DNA from: Toxoplasma gondii ME49
Taxonomy: Eukaryota > Apicomplexa > Conoidasida > Eucoccidiorida > Sarcocystidae
Reading direction: 5' to 3'
Length of the DNA stretch: 64,000 nucleotides
Assembly (NCBI RefSeq): GCF_000006565.2
Contig: NC_031476.1
Coordinates: forward strand, 6,356,400 to 6,420,399
Part shown: piece after piece, positions 1 through 11,150 of the stretch
Layout of the letters: each line of letters opens with the position of its first letter
How positions within the stretch are numbered: position 1 is the stretch's first letter
Translations under genes and position numbers: made by a program
The notes under the pieces: generated by a model
Told to the model about the DNA's origin: nothing
The model's database searches: none
Seen by the model: the letters and a program-made list of their open reading frames with translations, nothing else

Positions 1-3
1 TAC

Positions 4-1479
4 CTGCTCGATAATAGCTTGACAGTGAGAGTAGGCCTCGCCAGGGGTAAGACACAGCTTTTGAATCAGCTTGTCGATTTTCGTCAAAACCAGAAGCGGG
101 ACGACTCTCTCGTTCCACGCCTGCTGGAGGGCGGCGACTGTCTGGGGACCGACCCCCTCAACAGCATCTACGAGGAGGAGGCAGCCGTCGCAGAGACGTA
201 CGGCTGCCGACACCTAACAACATACATACATCAGAAGCGGACGAACAGGAGCTAGAGGTGCCAGAGGTAGACAAACATGAAGAAAAAACGATCGACTTCA
301 TAGCCTAGTGCTTGTGAGTCGCTCCTCGCGGCGCCTGGCATTCTGCGATGTTCGAACTGACGCGGCGGCAGCTCGCGAGCGGAGCCGCACAGTGGAGACG
401 CAGATAAATTAAACTAGGACGCAAAAAGGCAATCAGTCGATCCGGTTGCCCTAATGAGTGCGACAGCAGTCCTCCCACATGTCTGTCCGCGAGATATAAG
501 CTCACATATGAGACAACACCTGAGCATTACCCCTTCTCGTGACTCGCAGCTTGACAGATACTGTCTCTGTAGGCAGTTCCTCTTCCTGCTTGCATCTACA
601 ACCTCACCTCACTGGCAAAGTCGACATGCCCTGGGCAGTCAACTATATTCACCACATAGCAGGGGACTTGCCGGGCCGGGCCGTCAGGCCTCGCTTCGTC
701 TGGCCGAACCGAGGTTCCTCCATTCTGTCGGGAATCGGATGTGCACTGAGGAGACTGTGGCTCATTTCTACAAGCTGAAACACCGCCAGCTGCCGCAGAA
801 GTCGCGCGAGAGCAACGTTGGGTAGGGCAACTTGAGAGAGAGTACCCCGGAGCTCTGTCAAACTCTGCACTTTTTGAACCGGTGTCTGGGCGCCTGAAAA
901 ACAGCGAGACTACGCTTGCCTTGATGGTAATTTGCCGCCTCTGCTCATCCTCGCGAGAATCCAGGTAGCGAACCTTTCCGGCTGAAGCCTCGCTGATGAG
1001 CCCATTGATACTCAACAGGCGATCAGAAAGGCAGGTCTTGCCTGATCAGAACCCGACAAAGACGGACATGCAGCAGAAATCCGTTCGACGTCAGAGAAGC
1101 ACCGCACGCTTATGATGAGTGAATCAGATCAGAAAACAGACGCATGAAGACGGGCAAGATACATGAATCGGGCAAACAATAGTATGGATCCAGCTGTGGA
1201 GGTATAAGACGAGATGCTGGGCCCGCTGTATTCGGAACACATCAGATGCGCTGTACGCAAAAGGGCTGTGAAATTGAGCATCAAAAAGCTTGGTGTGGTA
1301 CTCCACGACTGGGGAAACGATGCACTAGAACAAAGACAGCACAGAAGATTCCCAGCAGAAATACACCTGACTACAGCTATTCTTCAATAAATCTCACCGT
1401 GGTCGACGTGGGCAAGGATGCAAACATTGCGAATATTGGAGGCCGGATGCTGCCGTGGCCCAGCGCGCAGGGCTTCCAT
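4..1479 (-). CDS. EFL1: EFL1-like translational GTPase, N-terminal part (runs off window)
   Basis: Cytoplasmic GTPase of the EFL1/Ria1 family, which in other eukaryotes works with SBDS to release eIF6 from pre-60S ribosomal subunits. Three exons are readable: 1479-1398, 1041-608 and 213-4, with consistent phases (1, then 0). A donor GTA occupies bases 1-3, so the rest of the gene lies outside the window. Motifs in order: [14 protein letters not shown] joined across the first intron to GKTCLSDR (P-loop); INGLISE and the EFL1 signature YLDSREDEQ; a switch I motif RRQITIKAS; an insertion of roughly 70 residues; VDCPGHVDF (G3); [16 protein letters not shown]; and TKID (G4). The order matches EFL1 rather than EF-2 or LepA. 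Two oddities are RQIT where the family usually has RGIT, and TKID for NKID. The start is the ATG at 1479; the upstream in-frame region opens with GTG only. About 242 of roughly 1,100 expected residues are present. Family assignment is confident. Confidence 0.88.
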
Positions 1480-2904
1480 GGAGAAGAGCGAATGAATCCG
1501 AAGGGGCAGCACCCAGAATAAAGCGGAAGAATAAGCGCTTATCCTAAAAGAAACAGCTGGTGCGGAACGCCTCACCAGGACTGAGGGATCCTGCGCTACC
1601 TAACATGCGGCAGAAGGATGGAAAAAAGGAGCTTTCCCTTGCATGTGTTTCGCCAGTAGGTCACTTTAGGCTTCACACCCCTACTCTAGCACTGCAAAAC
1701 AAGAGTATGCAGCACTTATGACTTCCCGGAAGGTTTTTTCAACGGAACATCTACACCAGTAAGCTGAGTTAAGTGTCGGATTCCCGGTTTGCATGCGCCT
1801 TCATCGAGTCAAAAATTGGGAAAAATGTGGAGAAAAGCCATGATCAAGCCACCGTGACGACGAAGGGGACATCGCTTTGTCATTCTAAGATGCATTTCTC
1901 GAAGAAAGACAAACGAGGGAGCGAGAAGCCGCCAAGAAAAGTGAATGTGACCTGAGGAATTTCGTCACTGGTACAGTGAATCGAGATGAGCCGAATCAAG
2001 AACTCTGCATGCGGTAGCAGATGCAGCATCAATCGTACGCGAAAGTAGATCAAACATCTGGCTCTTAGCTATCAGTCTGTTTAAGGTCTCGGGATGATTC
2101 GGCGCCTACAGCTCGGTTAGACTACAAAATGGGAACCACGTTCTCTTTTAGCATAGGTTGCGTGCAGTCACTTCACGTCCATCAGAGACCCCGAATGTTT
2201 TTGTTTTTTCCCTTTCAACGAAATCCCGGGTTCACCAGTGGCTATGCGTTGTGTGATATCTTGCCAAAGAGCATTGAGATCAACACTTGTATCGAAAATT
2301 TGTCGTCAACCTCACTAACTGGACTGGGAGATCATCTCTATTCGATCCCCTTAGGCACCGTCTAGGGGGCACATAAGCACATGCATACGACAGGGGAAGT
2401 GTGGATTTCCGATGCTGTGAAAGGCAACGCTCCCACCGACGCAGCTACTGGTGGGCTCAGTATGATATTTGGTCTGCATTAGAAGGGCAATACTAGCTGA
2501 AGCGCTGAACTCCATGAGACTCTCGCGATGATCGTTTCCGGATCTAAGTCGTTGTGGGGCGAAGGCCACGCAGTACTTCGACATGCAAGAACTGTAATGC
2601 GTGAAGGAGCAACATTGCAGTCCAAATAATGAATACACCGTATTGGTAATTCAGTCAGTTGCCGCTACACTCGTGAATGAGGTTGAGCTCAAAATGGAAG
2701 CCGGCCTGGTCACGCGCCAGCAACACACATTTCCCAGTGATGAGGATCAACAGTGTTTCTTCGACTGATGAGAGAATGCAGTGGATAACACAAATGTTGG
2801 GAGCCCCTTTACGTTGACCACCTTCGACGTTGCTGCCTGGAAAAGAATTGTTACCGATTGCCCTGCAGCGTCCCCTCATGTGGAGTCCGAGGAGTCTCCT
2901 GCAT
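1480..2904. other. Intergenic, no gene recognised
   Basis: This lies between the EFL1 5' end and the 3' end of the next minus-strand gene. Only short open frames without splice-consistent partners or recognisable motifs are seen. It presumably holds the EFL1 promoter and 5' UTR and the neighbour's 3' UTR, but no specific site could be supported. Confidence 0.5.
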
Positions 2905-4442
2905 TCACCCAAAAGCTGTGTGCTGATTTTTGTAAACTTTGGACTTTTTATCACCTCCACAACCGCAGTTATTGTTTTCTATATTCACTGGCACCGCCGC
3001 AGGCTCGGCTGGAGAGGCCACCTTTTGTTGCGCTATCGCAGGTGCGACAGGCGCTGCCAGGGAAACTTTGCCCTCTAGTTGCCGGATGGCCTCCACAATA
3101 GGTGTGAGGTCAGCCTGGGAAAGGAGTTCATAGAAATCGCTGTTAGGGTAACGGTAGGGCTTACTGGGGACGATGGAGCAAACGAGACAGGACCCTGTTC
3201 CGCCGCGCGATCAGGAATCTCTGGGGAAGGTGGAGGGGTCTCAGGCGCAGGCATGGCTTCTGGCATCTGTTCGTGTTGTTAAGCATTGAGGAGTCTCGCT
3301 GACGAAGAGTTTTGTTTTACCGCCGCTGATGTGGGCTGCGCCTCCACTGTCGCTGGTTGGGGGGCTTGGCCTGGTTTTCCGTTGGAGTTTTTTGTGGAAC
3401 AGGGACGATTTACCATTGCCGTAGAAGGTATTCACCTGTTATCACATTTATCACGAGACCCTAGAGGTAGAGCTCGTAAAAAAATCGTGCTGCTAAAGTT
3501 TTGAGTTATTACCCCTTGTGAATCAGCTTCAGACGGGGCAACTGTTGCAGGAGACGGAACCGCGGAGGTTCTTGGCGAAGCTGGAGCAGAAAGGACTTCT
3601 TCAGCGCCGGGTGCCGCATACACAAACTCTGGCGCCGCGATATGCTTTCGTCTAGTGACGTTCGAACCCAGTTCGGCAGCAATTTCTTCGTCCTCTAGGT
3701 CTCCCATAGTCTTAGGTGGTAACTTGAAAAGAGAAATAGGATACTTCCCTGAATCGTTGACGGAAGTCTCCTACCTTGTGTCTTTTAACACGTCGCGCAC
3801 TAATCTCAGGACCGGACGTAGGAGCAATCTGAGACGGATAATGTTACCGAATTTTATGTTTTGGATGGAAGGAAACCTTACCGCGGGAGCCTGAGTGAAC
3901 CTCGCCTTCCGGAACTGGGAAGACACATGGGGTCATACGACAGGTTCCGTGACATGTGACGCGGTTTCCACTCTCACCTGCGGGACGGTGGCACTGTGTA
4001 AGCCACTATGCTGGTGGAGGATTTAAAAAAACTGCGGCTGCACTGCCACCACAGGTTCCTACCTTACACTCTGGTGACTTGTGAATCCTCGCTGCCGCTT
4101 CTGTTGAAGTGGCTAGCGACTCTCCAGCCTGGATGTCTGACACTTTTTGCACTTGCCGTGGACTGTTGACCGTGAGCGGTGTTGCCTGATCGTGCGAAGG
4201 GGATTGTCTCAGAAAGATAAAGATATCCAATGAGACTGCTTACGCTCCTGATTCTCCCCACCATTGCCTGCATCCATTTTCAGTATTAGAATGAGTACCC
4301 ACACTGTTGAAAGCGCGCCTCTTACCCGGAAACGCTGAGCCGCTTGCTTGTCGTGCTTCACATGGTTGCCGGGTGATATATTTTGACTGCGGCCATACGC
4401 CATAAAGGAGACGCTCAAAATCAAAATCGCGGTGAATCGCAT
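2905..4442 (-). CDS. Predicted secreted Ala/Pro-rich protein, multi-exon, function unknown
   Basis: Exon 1 (4442-4326, 39 codons, phase 0) starts with a short positive end and a hydrophobic run, MRFTAILILSVSFMAYG, a typical cleavable signal peptide. Downstream, several small phase-0 exons can be read: a basic segment ending SARRVKRHK (near 3800-3770); a large exon starting TMGDLEDEEIAAELG (near 3704-3520), rich in Ala, Pro, Ser and acidic residues; a segment QAPQPATVEAQPTSAA (near 3385); MPEAMPAPETPPPSPEIP through FAPSSP (near 3252-3150); and a last exon starting ADLTPIVEAIRQLEG and ending with a Cys/Gly motif NNNCGCGGDKK, stop at 2905. A TAA between the third and fourth segments is removed if a 54-base GTAAAA...ACAG intron is spliced. 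The second exon (about 4260-4070) stays ambiguous: two frames are open and I could not choose. Secretion is inferred from the leader. No family was recognised; a coccidian-specific secreted protein, for example of dense granules, is only a guess. Confidence 0.55.
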
Positions 4443-5901
4443 CTTCAAAATCGATACGAGAGTACAAGAGTAACACTCTGTCGTTGCGGCACCCTTAAGC
4501 ACCAGAAGGACGAACCTGTGATGCCTGGGAGCAGCAAAATCTGACGAGTGTATGGACACCTGATTCTCTTTGTGTTGCTGAAAGCCTGTGAACGGAGCGT
4601 CGTGACCACGATGCAAGGCGTGTCTGCTGTTGAGTTTCTCGAGCAGAAAAAAAATACACGGTCACAGACGTGGCTTGTGACGGTACGGAATCCGGGTGAT
4701 CGGGCAGCTGCAATGGATCTAAAGCCCCCTTGTACTGTTCGCAAAACTTGTAATGGCTTGGTCCTTTCTGGCTCCTAGAAGCGGCACACAACCGTTTGCC
4801 TCACCGGCTCGAACGACTGTTGATGGGGTCACGAACAAATCCACAGATGTTAGAATAATCACGGTGCATTCTTCACACAATGAAACGCACAATTGTACGA
4901 TTACTCCCAAGAAGTACCGCCTAGGCATCACGGTCCAACGTTAGTTATGTGGGCCTGTCAGGTTCAGAAGGCCTTGTGCAATAAGCCGGTTTCTGACAGC
5001 GATAAAATGGGCAAAACAACAGTAACGACAAGCACTATCAAAAACCCATGCATATACAATACGTGCACGTGCACGCAACTTTTTAGAGACTGTAATATAC
5101 CGCCAGTGATTGTTTGATGCATTACAGGGTTGCAAATAGATGTACGGAAGCGGAGCAGGCGGAAGCTAGAGGAACTATATTACACCAGATTTGCCACGAC
5201 GTAGTTTGATTCGGAGCAGGCGCAAATATGTGCATTTTTCTTGGAACCTTGGAAATGCCACTTCTGAAGATGTGCATTACTGACAGCCGCAACGGGTCTT
5301 TGTCTCACTTGTCACGAAGTTTTGTCTGTGTATTGGAAACAGTATAATATGTTCTGTCCCTTCCCTCTGTGTTCAGGTCGACGAAGCACATCACAAGCCA
5401 CAAACTGTGCGGCTGCTGTAGAGCAGCTGCAGCATGCATGATGAGTATGCAGGAAGAGGCGCCTTGCATGTCCTCGAACATTTATCTCATGGACCTCAGT
5501 GCAAACCTGGAGTTTCTGTCTCTAACTGAACGCATCTCGCAGTGTGGTCGATGCCACGCCGTGTTGCTCGTCCGTGGTGTTGACCTTTTGCGACAAGTCA
5601 AAGACTGCTATTTGACGTTCGGCGATATGCGAAGGCATTGTACTTAGACGTCTTGATCGCACAGGCTTGGATCTTCTTCGATCCGTCCATGTATAGCAAC
5701 ATAGTGACAAAACAGTTTCAGTACCGCCTCGGAGACTAGTAATAAGCCAGCAACAAAGGTGATCCACTGGCCTTCCAGTTTCCCTGCTCGTAACAAAAGA
5801 ACATATCCCTTTACAGTGAAACCAATTCGTGGTATATGCCACAAGTGAGACATTGCTTGCCGAGTCCTGAATGAAAAGTCCGGCATTGCGCAGACTGGCT
5901 C
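4443..5901. other. Intergenic, no gene recognised
   Basis: Open frames here overlap each other on both strands and none shows a motif or a splice-consistent continuation. It probably contains the 5' region of the secreted-protein gene and the 3' UTR of the OTU gene. Confidence 0.45.
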
Positions 5902-6150
5902 TTAAAGCCAGTCGGTTGGAGGCTCGCATCGTGGACGAGAACACATCGTCGTAGAACGAGAGCAAACTGCTTGTGTCGAATGACACTCCATGCAAGTGTA
6001 ACAGAGCAGGTTGCATTGATCTCGTAGCTCATCGCATTTCACAAAGCAAGCTTCCTGTTGCACAGTAGGCACCTTCGGAACATACACGATGTCGCAGTCA
6101 GATTTGTTGTGCTCAACAAGACGAACAGCCAGACAAAAAAACGCCTTTTT
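5902..6150 (-). other. In-frame Cys-rich open extension behind the OTU stop codon
   Basis: Directly after the TGA that ends the OTU reading frame (6153-6151) the same frame stays open for 82 codons to a TAA at 5902. The encoded stretch has eleven cysteines, including a CYTCMECHS cluster and repeated C-x(3-6)-C spacing. It has no ATG near its beginning. It could be ordinary 3' UTR that is open by chance, an alternative terminal exon, or a readthrough or selenocysteine extension. No SECIS element was identified, so it is listed as an observation, not a gene. Confidence 0.35.
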
Positions 6151-8484
6151 TCACTGCTTTCCTTCAGCTGCCTCAGGAAACAGGGGCTGGCGACAGTCTT
6201 CTCGGTGCAGCCTTAGAACAAAGTCAGGAACCTCATCAGCGCTGAAGGCGGAACGAATTTCCATAGAACCGCTCCCTTTGTCGTGGTGACGAATTCCAGC
6301 TTGTTGGAAGTGCTGCCCACTCTGTACAAGGAAAAGGCAGCAAACATCTCTTGATTTTAGAACTGTCCCATTAAGGCTCCCTTGTTTTATTCACTTTACT
6401 CCGCAATGTGCATGCTGCGATTCCAAGTGATGTAGTCTTTTTTTCCATCTGCAAAAGGGAATCAGAGTCGGTCTTGCGCCGCACAGTTTTGTGATACACT
6501 TACATAGTAGTAAATTAAAATGTAGTAAGGTCTCTTTACGTCTGTCCTCGAGGCACGAGCGTACACGCCACCTGTCTCATGTGAGAGCACAACAACTCCG
6601 ATGTTCAACGCGTCTTCAACCACATCTATGTCAAACCCTGATCCCCAGTGAACAGAGCCTGGCCTGCTAAGTTCGAAATGGACGGCTGCAGCTTTGCCTT
6701 CAGGTGTTGATGTGTCCATGATTATGTCTGCAGAAGTAATAAAGACATCACAAGTTGACATAAAGGGGGTCAAAAAGCGGAGGCAATCGCTGACAGGAGA
6801 AGAATTTTGACTGAATTTCTCATTTTTGCAGACGCCACCCCCCCCCAACAACAAACTCGATCAACCAAGCATGATTCGCACGAGGAGCACTCAAAAAAAA
6901 ACTAAGCATGTGACTTACAGGCTGAATTGCGGTACTGGTCCCCTGAGAGAACCGCAGAAGGAGACCATGGATCGAGCCACTCTTCGTCCTCGAGAGCCGC
7001 TAACACCTCTAAGCGCCTCATGAAGGCGTCGGCATCCCAGTCGGGCCCCGGGCGGTTTTCACCTGTACATGATGAGGAATAACAGTGACATGAAAAGATG
7101 TGCTCGTGAGCCACGGAGGCATCCTCGGCGACAGCCGCACCGTAGGACCGTGCACTGCTCATGCAATCATTCCACCCTGGAGCTGTCAACTTGCTTAGGA
7201 CTGCAATCGCCGATAGCTGGAACTGATCAGATAACCAGTGGCATCTCACTGCAACGAGCAGTTGAGACAAACCGCGCTACGTGGTCTGCAATGAAGAATA
7301 AGGCAGAAATTCCAACAGAATAAAATGCACGTACTGGTCTCAGATGGTCGGAAGCCGACGAAGCCATCTGCAGCCACATTTCGAATTGCTTGCATGTCAA
7401 GCGCCTCAAACGCAGGGTAGAATTTCTCGAGTTCCTTCAGACAGGCCGCAATGCTGTGGTACATGCAATCGCCGTCGCCGCCAATCTCCTGTTGTTAATA
7501 CGCGTGCGTTGACACAGGTGGTGCTACGATTCACACCCGACCAAAGCTATCAAACAGCAAATCAATAAGTGATCGGGAAAATTTGGGAAAGTATCAACAA
7601 AGAAGAGCTCGATTGCGCGTGCATCGGTTTATGTGCGAAGCAGTGCGCAGCCCGCTGCAAGCACCCACCGTGATGCATGCTCATGAAGTACTTGTCCCTG
7701 CTCCTGTCGTTAGGCCTTCGAAGAGCCTACAATGATATTGGCGGCTCACCTTTTTGTACACCGAGACTCGGAAGGGGGCTGCTCGATGCTGCCATGCCGA
7801 CGACGCTCTCTCCCAACCCTCTTCATCGGCGTTGTGCTGCGAACGATGCGATGTAGTTGAGACAATCTTACGATTCGTAGGGAAGTTTGCGTTGTACATT
7901 CCGGCTTGTCTTCTGTTCGCACGTTCGATTCCACTTCGAGTCTTTACAGCGTCCTCAAATTCCCGGCTGGCTATTTCATCGTTTGACAGGGACCGCTTGT
8001 CACGTTCTTTTGAATACTGAACTGTGGAATCTCTCTGAAGAGTATTCAAGTCACGAGAAGATCCACATACCAATCTCTGTCCTGCTGACCCCGATTCTTC
8101 CTCACAGCCGCAGCTGCTGTGCTGTACGGAGCAACTGCTCGCTGGATCTGGCGCTTCATCGCCGAAAAGGCAGACATCGAGGCAGTGGCAATCATTTGAA
8201 GGAGTTAGCCGTTCCTTTTTCCAGAGCGACGAAGGAAGACGATTAATGCTAGATTGGCTACTCGAACCGGAGATCGACACACGAGCAGAGGTGGGACGTA
8301 GAAGTCTGGAAAAGGCAGAACTAAGCGAGCCCCTTTGGCATGCCGATAGAGACACTGAAGGCGGAAACAAAGCTGAGATGCAGTTCGGTGGTCTCGGTAC
8401 GGAGCTGCCGCCACTGCTCAACAACAGCAGTGCCATCCCAGCAACTGACGTAAAGACAAACGACCGCGGTGTTTGACGGAGCAT
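6151..8484 (-). CDS. OTU-family cysteine protease (deubiquitinase-like) with signal-like N terminus
   Basis: Five exons join with perfect phase: 8484-7750, 7488-7335, 7062-6919, 6727-6540 and 6312-6151, giving 460 residues. The OTU core starts at EIGGDGDCMYHSIAACL: the G-D-G-D-C motif carries the catalytic Cys near residue 253 and Asp 250. The middle segment SVHWGSGFDIDVVEDALNIG and the strand VVVLSHETGG match OTU topology (the W-G-x2-x-x-x-A region). The catalytic His is the first residue of the last exon, in HFQQAG, near residue 408. OTU enzymes hydrolyse ubiquitin or ubiquitin-like conjugates. The chosen ATG begins a hydrophobic leader, MLRQTPRSFVFTSVAGMALL, followed by about 200 Ser-rich residues; upstream ATGs at 8505 and 8526 would bury it. 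The leader suggests entry to the secretory route or, with further targeting, an organelle; apicoplast-associated OTU proteins are known in Plasmodium. Compartment and substrate are inference. An in-frame Cys-rich tail follows the stop (5902-6150). Confidence 0.85.
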
Positions 8485-9694
8485 GGTTCCACGTGAACAG
8501 CACATCAGAGCCAAGCGAGTCGGCATACGTAGGAACGAATCTGCAACAGACACTTGCCTAAGGATGGGGAGGCGAAAAGCAGTGACAAGCGATCGCTTTA
8601 CGCGCGTGACAGGGTGGCTGCTGATTACCGCGACGCCCCCGAAGCCACACCTGCTTCGCGCACACGCCCATGAAACCAGAGACAACGAGGCGGGAAGTTC
8701 ACGCGAAGCCTCACGAACCAGCACAAAAAATGAAATACGTCTGCAAAAACAAAAGCCAACTTCTCGGGTCTTCGTAATAACTACTTTCATCAATACAGAA
8801 AGACTGTATGTAAAACACAGCTATACCAGCCATGATGGACCGCAGAGCGACCCACACGACCGGTTCTCAGCACTTTTCATACGTGAAAAATAATCTCTTG
8901 GCCTACTTTCGCAGAAATGTGCACCACGAGGGAAATCAGAGTCAAGATGAGCATCAAACAGGAGTGAAGTGTGCAGCGTGCATGTTATTTGCCCTGCATG
9001 CGCGATGGCTCTCATCTTCGAAACTGCATGCTTCCGATTAGCATGGCACATCGTCCACAACGGAGAGGAAAGTACAGAAACCAAAGAATGAAAGCTCTGT
9101 TTTGTTGCATTTATTCTCAGAGGCATTTCCGCTTCCAAGGAGGTGAGCTCCGGACACGCTGTAGGCTACCCTGCGGCAGCAGGCTCGTGGTCACAGCAAC
9201 AGCAGAGTCCAGCTATTTGCCAAGAGCTGAATACAGTTTCGTTTTCTCGTACAGAACGATATGGTGAATCCAAACAGATCTCTCGCACGCGACTCCGTAT
9301 TTCGCAAACGTGAACAGAGGCCGAGGGCGCTCAAAACCGACGAACTGCCGAATATTTTGTTGATCCACCCGGGGCCACGAAGACCCTGAATGCCAGGCAA
9401 GTCCGCGAGTCTCGCGAGACTGTTGCCACGTCTTGGCGTTTTGGTAATGTCTCTCTTTGTGCATCATTCTAAACTGTCGGCATCACTACCTGAAAGTCCA
9501 CAAACACAGCAACCCGGCTCTGGGCGCCCTTCTGATGAAGTCACCATGGGACAATTGCGTTACCGGACGAGGAAAACTTCCCTGGAAGCACAGTACATGC
9601 GAACTGGTGGCTCTTTCTTTATATAATGCAAAGACTACACCAAAATTTCATCTCCTTCCAGGTGCAAGCGACACAACAAACCAGGCCTCGTGCA
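8485..9694. other. Divergent intergenic region between OTU gene and mL49
   Basis: The two flanking genes point away from each other, so both promoters should lie here. The open frames present (for example 9457-9625 plus) overlap on several frames and show no motif. No core promoter element could be named. Confidence 0.45.
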
Positions 9695-11150
9695 ATGGCG
9701 CGAATTACGTGGACGGTGGGGATGCTTCCAGGAAGACCGCTTGCCGCTCTTTCGTTTCCATCCAAAAGGGGATACTCCTTCTGGAAGACTGCCACTACAC
9801 ACACAGTTGCAAATTTGTCTTCGGCGGCCTCCACGACTCAGGTATCTTCTGGACACGCGACAAGAGAGCTCACATCGTTCAGCGACCAGCATCCTCCCAA
9901 CGAACCTCTCCTACAGACAGACCAAAATCAACCCTCCAGTCGCGGTTGCACGCCAAGCAAAAATCAGGAGGTGGGAAAATCTAGAGAAGCCGAAGACAAC
10001 GTGGGTGTATCAGAGGCGGAATTCGTCTCCGACGATAGTCTCAGGAGCACCGGAAACACTGGTTTCCCGTATCCTCCTTTGGATCGACCAAGGCGCATTT
10101 CTGCCGCAGATTCTGAAGCATTCCGCAGACGATGGAAGACAGCCAACCAGCTTCCTTTCTTCATTAGGCGAACAGGTGAGCTCAGCGGCAGCTGCGGATG
10201 TAGGTACCCCTTGACGGAACATGCCGGTGACATCTGGCGCTTGGCATTGAACCCCAGCGCGCAGAAAACTATATTGTGCAACTTTGGGGGGCAGGAGGGG
10301 GAAAGGGGCATCGCAACAGGGCACCGTACAAAGCGTGTTTCGCGTTACAAATGTGCAACTCTGAGTGGTGATCATGCGTCTTGGGTTGATAGGGGACTCA
10401 CATGCGGTGCCGAACGAACAAATGTAATCCACTCGTTGTTGTTGTCTACGTCAGTTTTCGTTCGACTTCCTCATGTAGTGAATTGCTGCTGCCTTCGGAG
10501 GATTTGGTGGATGTTAAAATCCTTTGATGGATTCTAGTGATTGACTTCTGGCACCGTGTAGTTGATTTTACCGGAAATCCGAGGAAGCAAAGCGTACTTG
10601 AGTGTCGCAGGCGTCTTGACGGGTTCTTGCATGCCATGGGTCACTGATCCCTGCTGCGTGATGCAGGTGTTCATTATTCCTGTGCGATTCAGCTTCAGAT
10701 AACGTCCCGGTGTACCTTCACTGGTCGAACAATCGAAATAAAGTATCAACAATCATTAGGAAAGTTCACGGTCGCAAACAGGTAAGTACCAGCTGTTTGA
10801 TGTGAGCACACGCAGCCGTCTCCCCGTCTGAGCACCTATCGAGAGTGTCCAAATGTCTTCTGGTGGGTCTGCAGATTCTCAAATCGGAGTTGGCGGTACT
10901 GTGTGAGGCACCAGTGATCGAGAAAGAAGGTTGGCTTGAAGTTCGTGGAAACCACAAGAAAGTGATTAAAGAGGTAAGCATTTCTCGCCAAAAAGAAGCC
11001 CTGTTCTGCAGTGTCTTAGGCGCAGAATACGCTGGCCCATCTGAAGTTTCAATCTTCGCACGCTGATGACTCAAGGACACCCTGAGTTCATCACTTTGTG
11101 TTGCTGTCTCACCGTGTGAGTATCAGTGGCTAAAGCAGATTGGCTATTGA
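9695..11150 (+). CDS. MRPL49: Mitochondrial large-subunit ribosomal protein mL49 (Img2 family)
   Basis: Four exons, 9695-10175, 10699-10781, 10875-10973 and 11127-11150, join in phase to 228 residues. The C-terminal ~80 residues carry the Img2/mL49 pattern in order: LPFFIRRT, then NVPVYLHWSNNRNKVSTIIR (family form: LP-V-Y-x(7)-x-T-x-IRK-x-G-D), KSELAVLCEAP, WLEVRGNHKKVIKEWLKQIGY (family form: V-x-V-x-G-x(5)-V-x-x-W-L-x-x-x-G-F). The last exon is only 24 bases, coding WLKQIGY and the stop, and completes the family's terminal motif, which strongly supports the model. The N terminus (MARITWTVGMLPGRPLAALS) is basic and hydroxylated, as expected of a mitochondrial presequence. It is followed by about 120 residues without family match, so the protein is longer than typical mL49. 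A second Met nine residues on is an alternative start. Role: structural protein of the mitoribosome large subunit. Confidence 0.85.

Noticed and set aside
3280..3300. In-frame TAA between two Pro/Ala-rich segments, suggesting a pseudogene
   Set aside because: A 54-base intron with GTAAAA donor and ACAG acceptor removes it and keeps phase, so a broken gene is not required.
5644..6016. Overlapping minus-strand frames of 80 and 164 codons downstream of the OTU gene
   Set aside because: They conflict with each other and with the in-phase Cys-rich extension, and show no motif.
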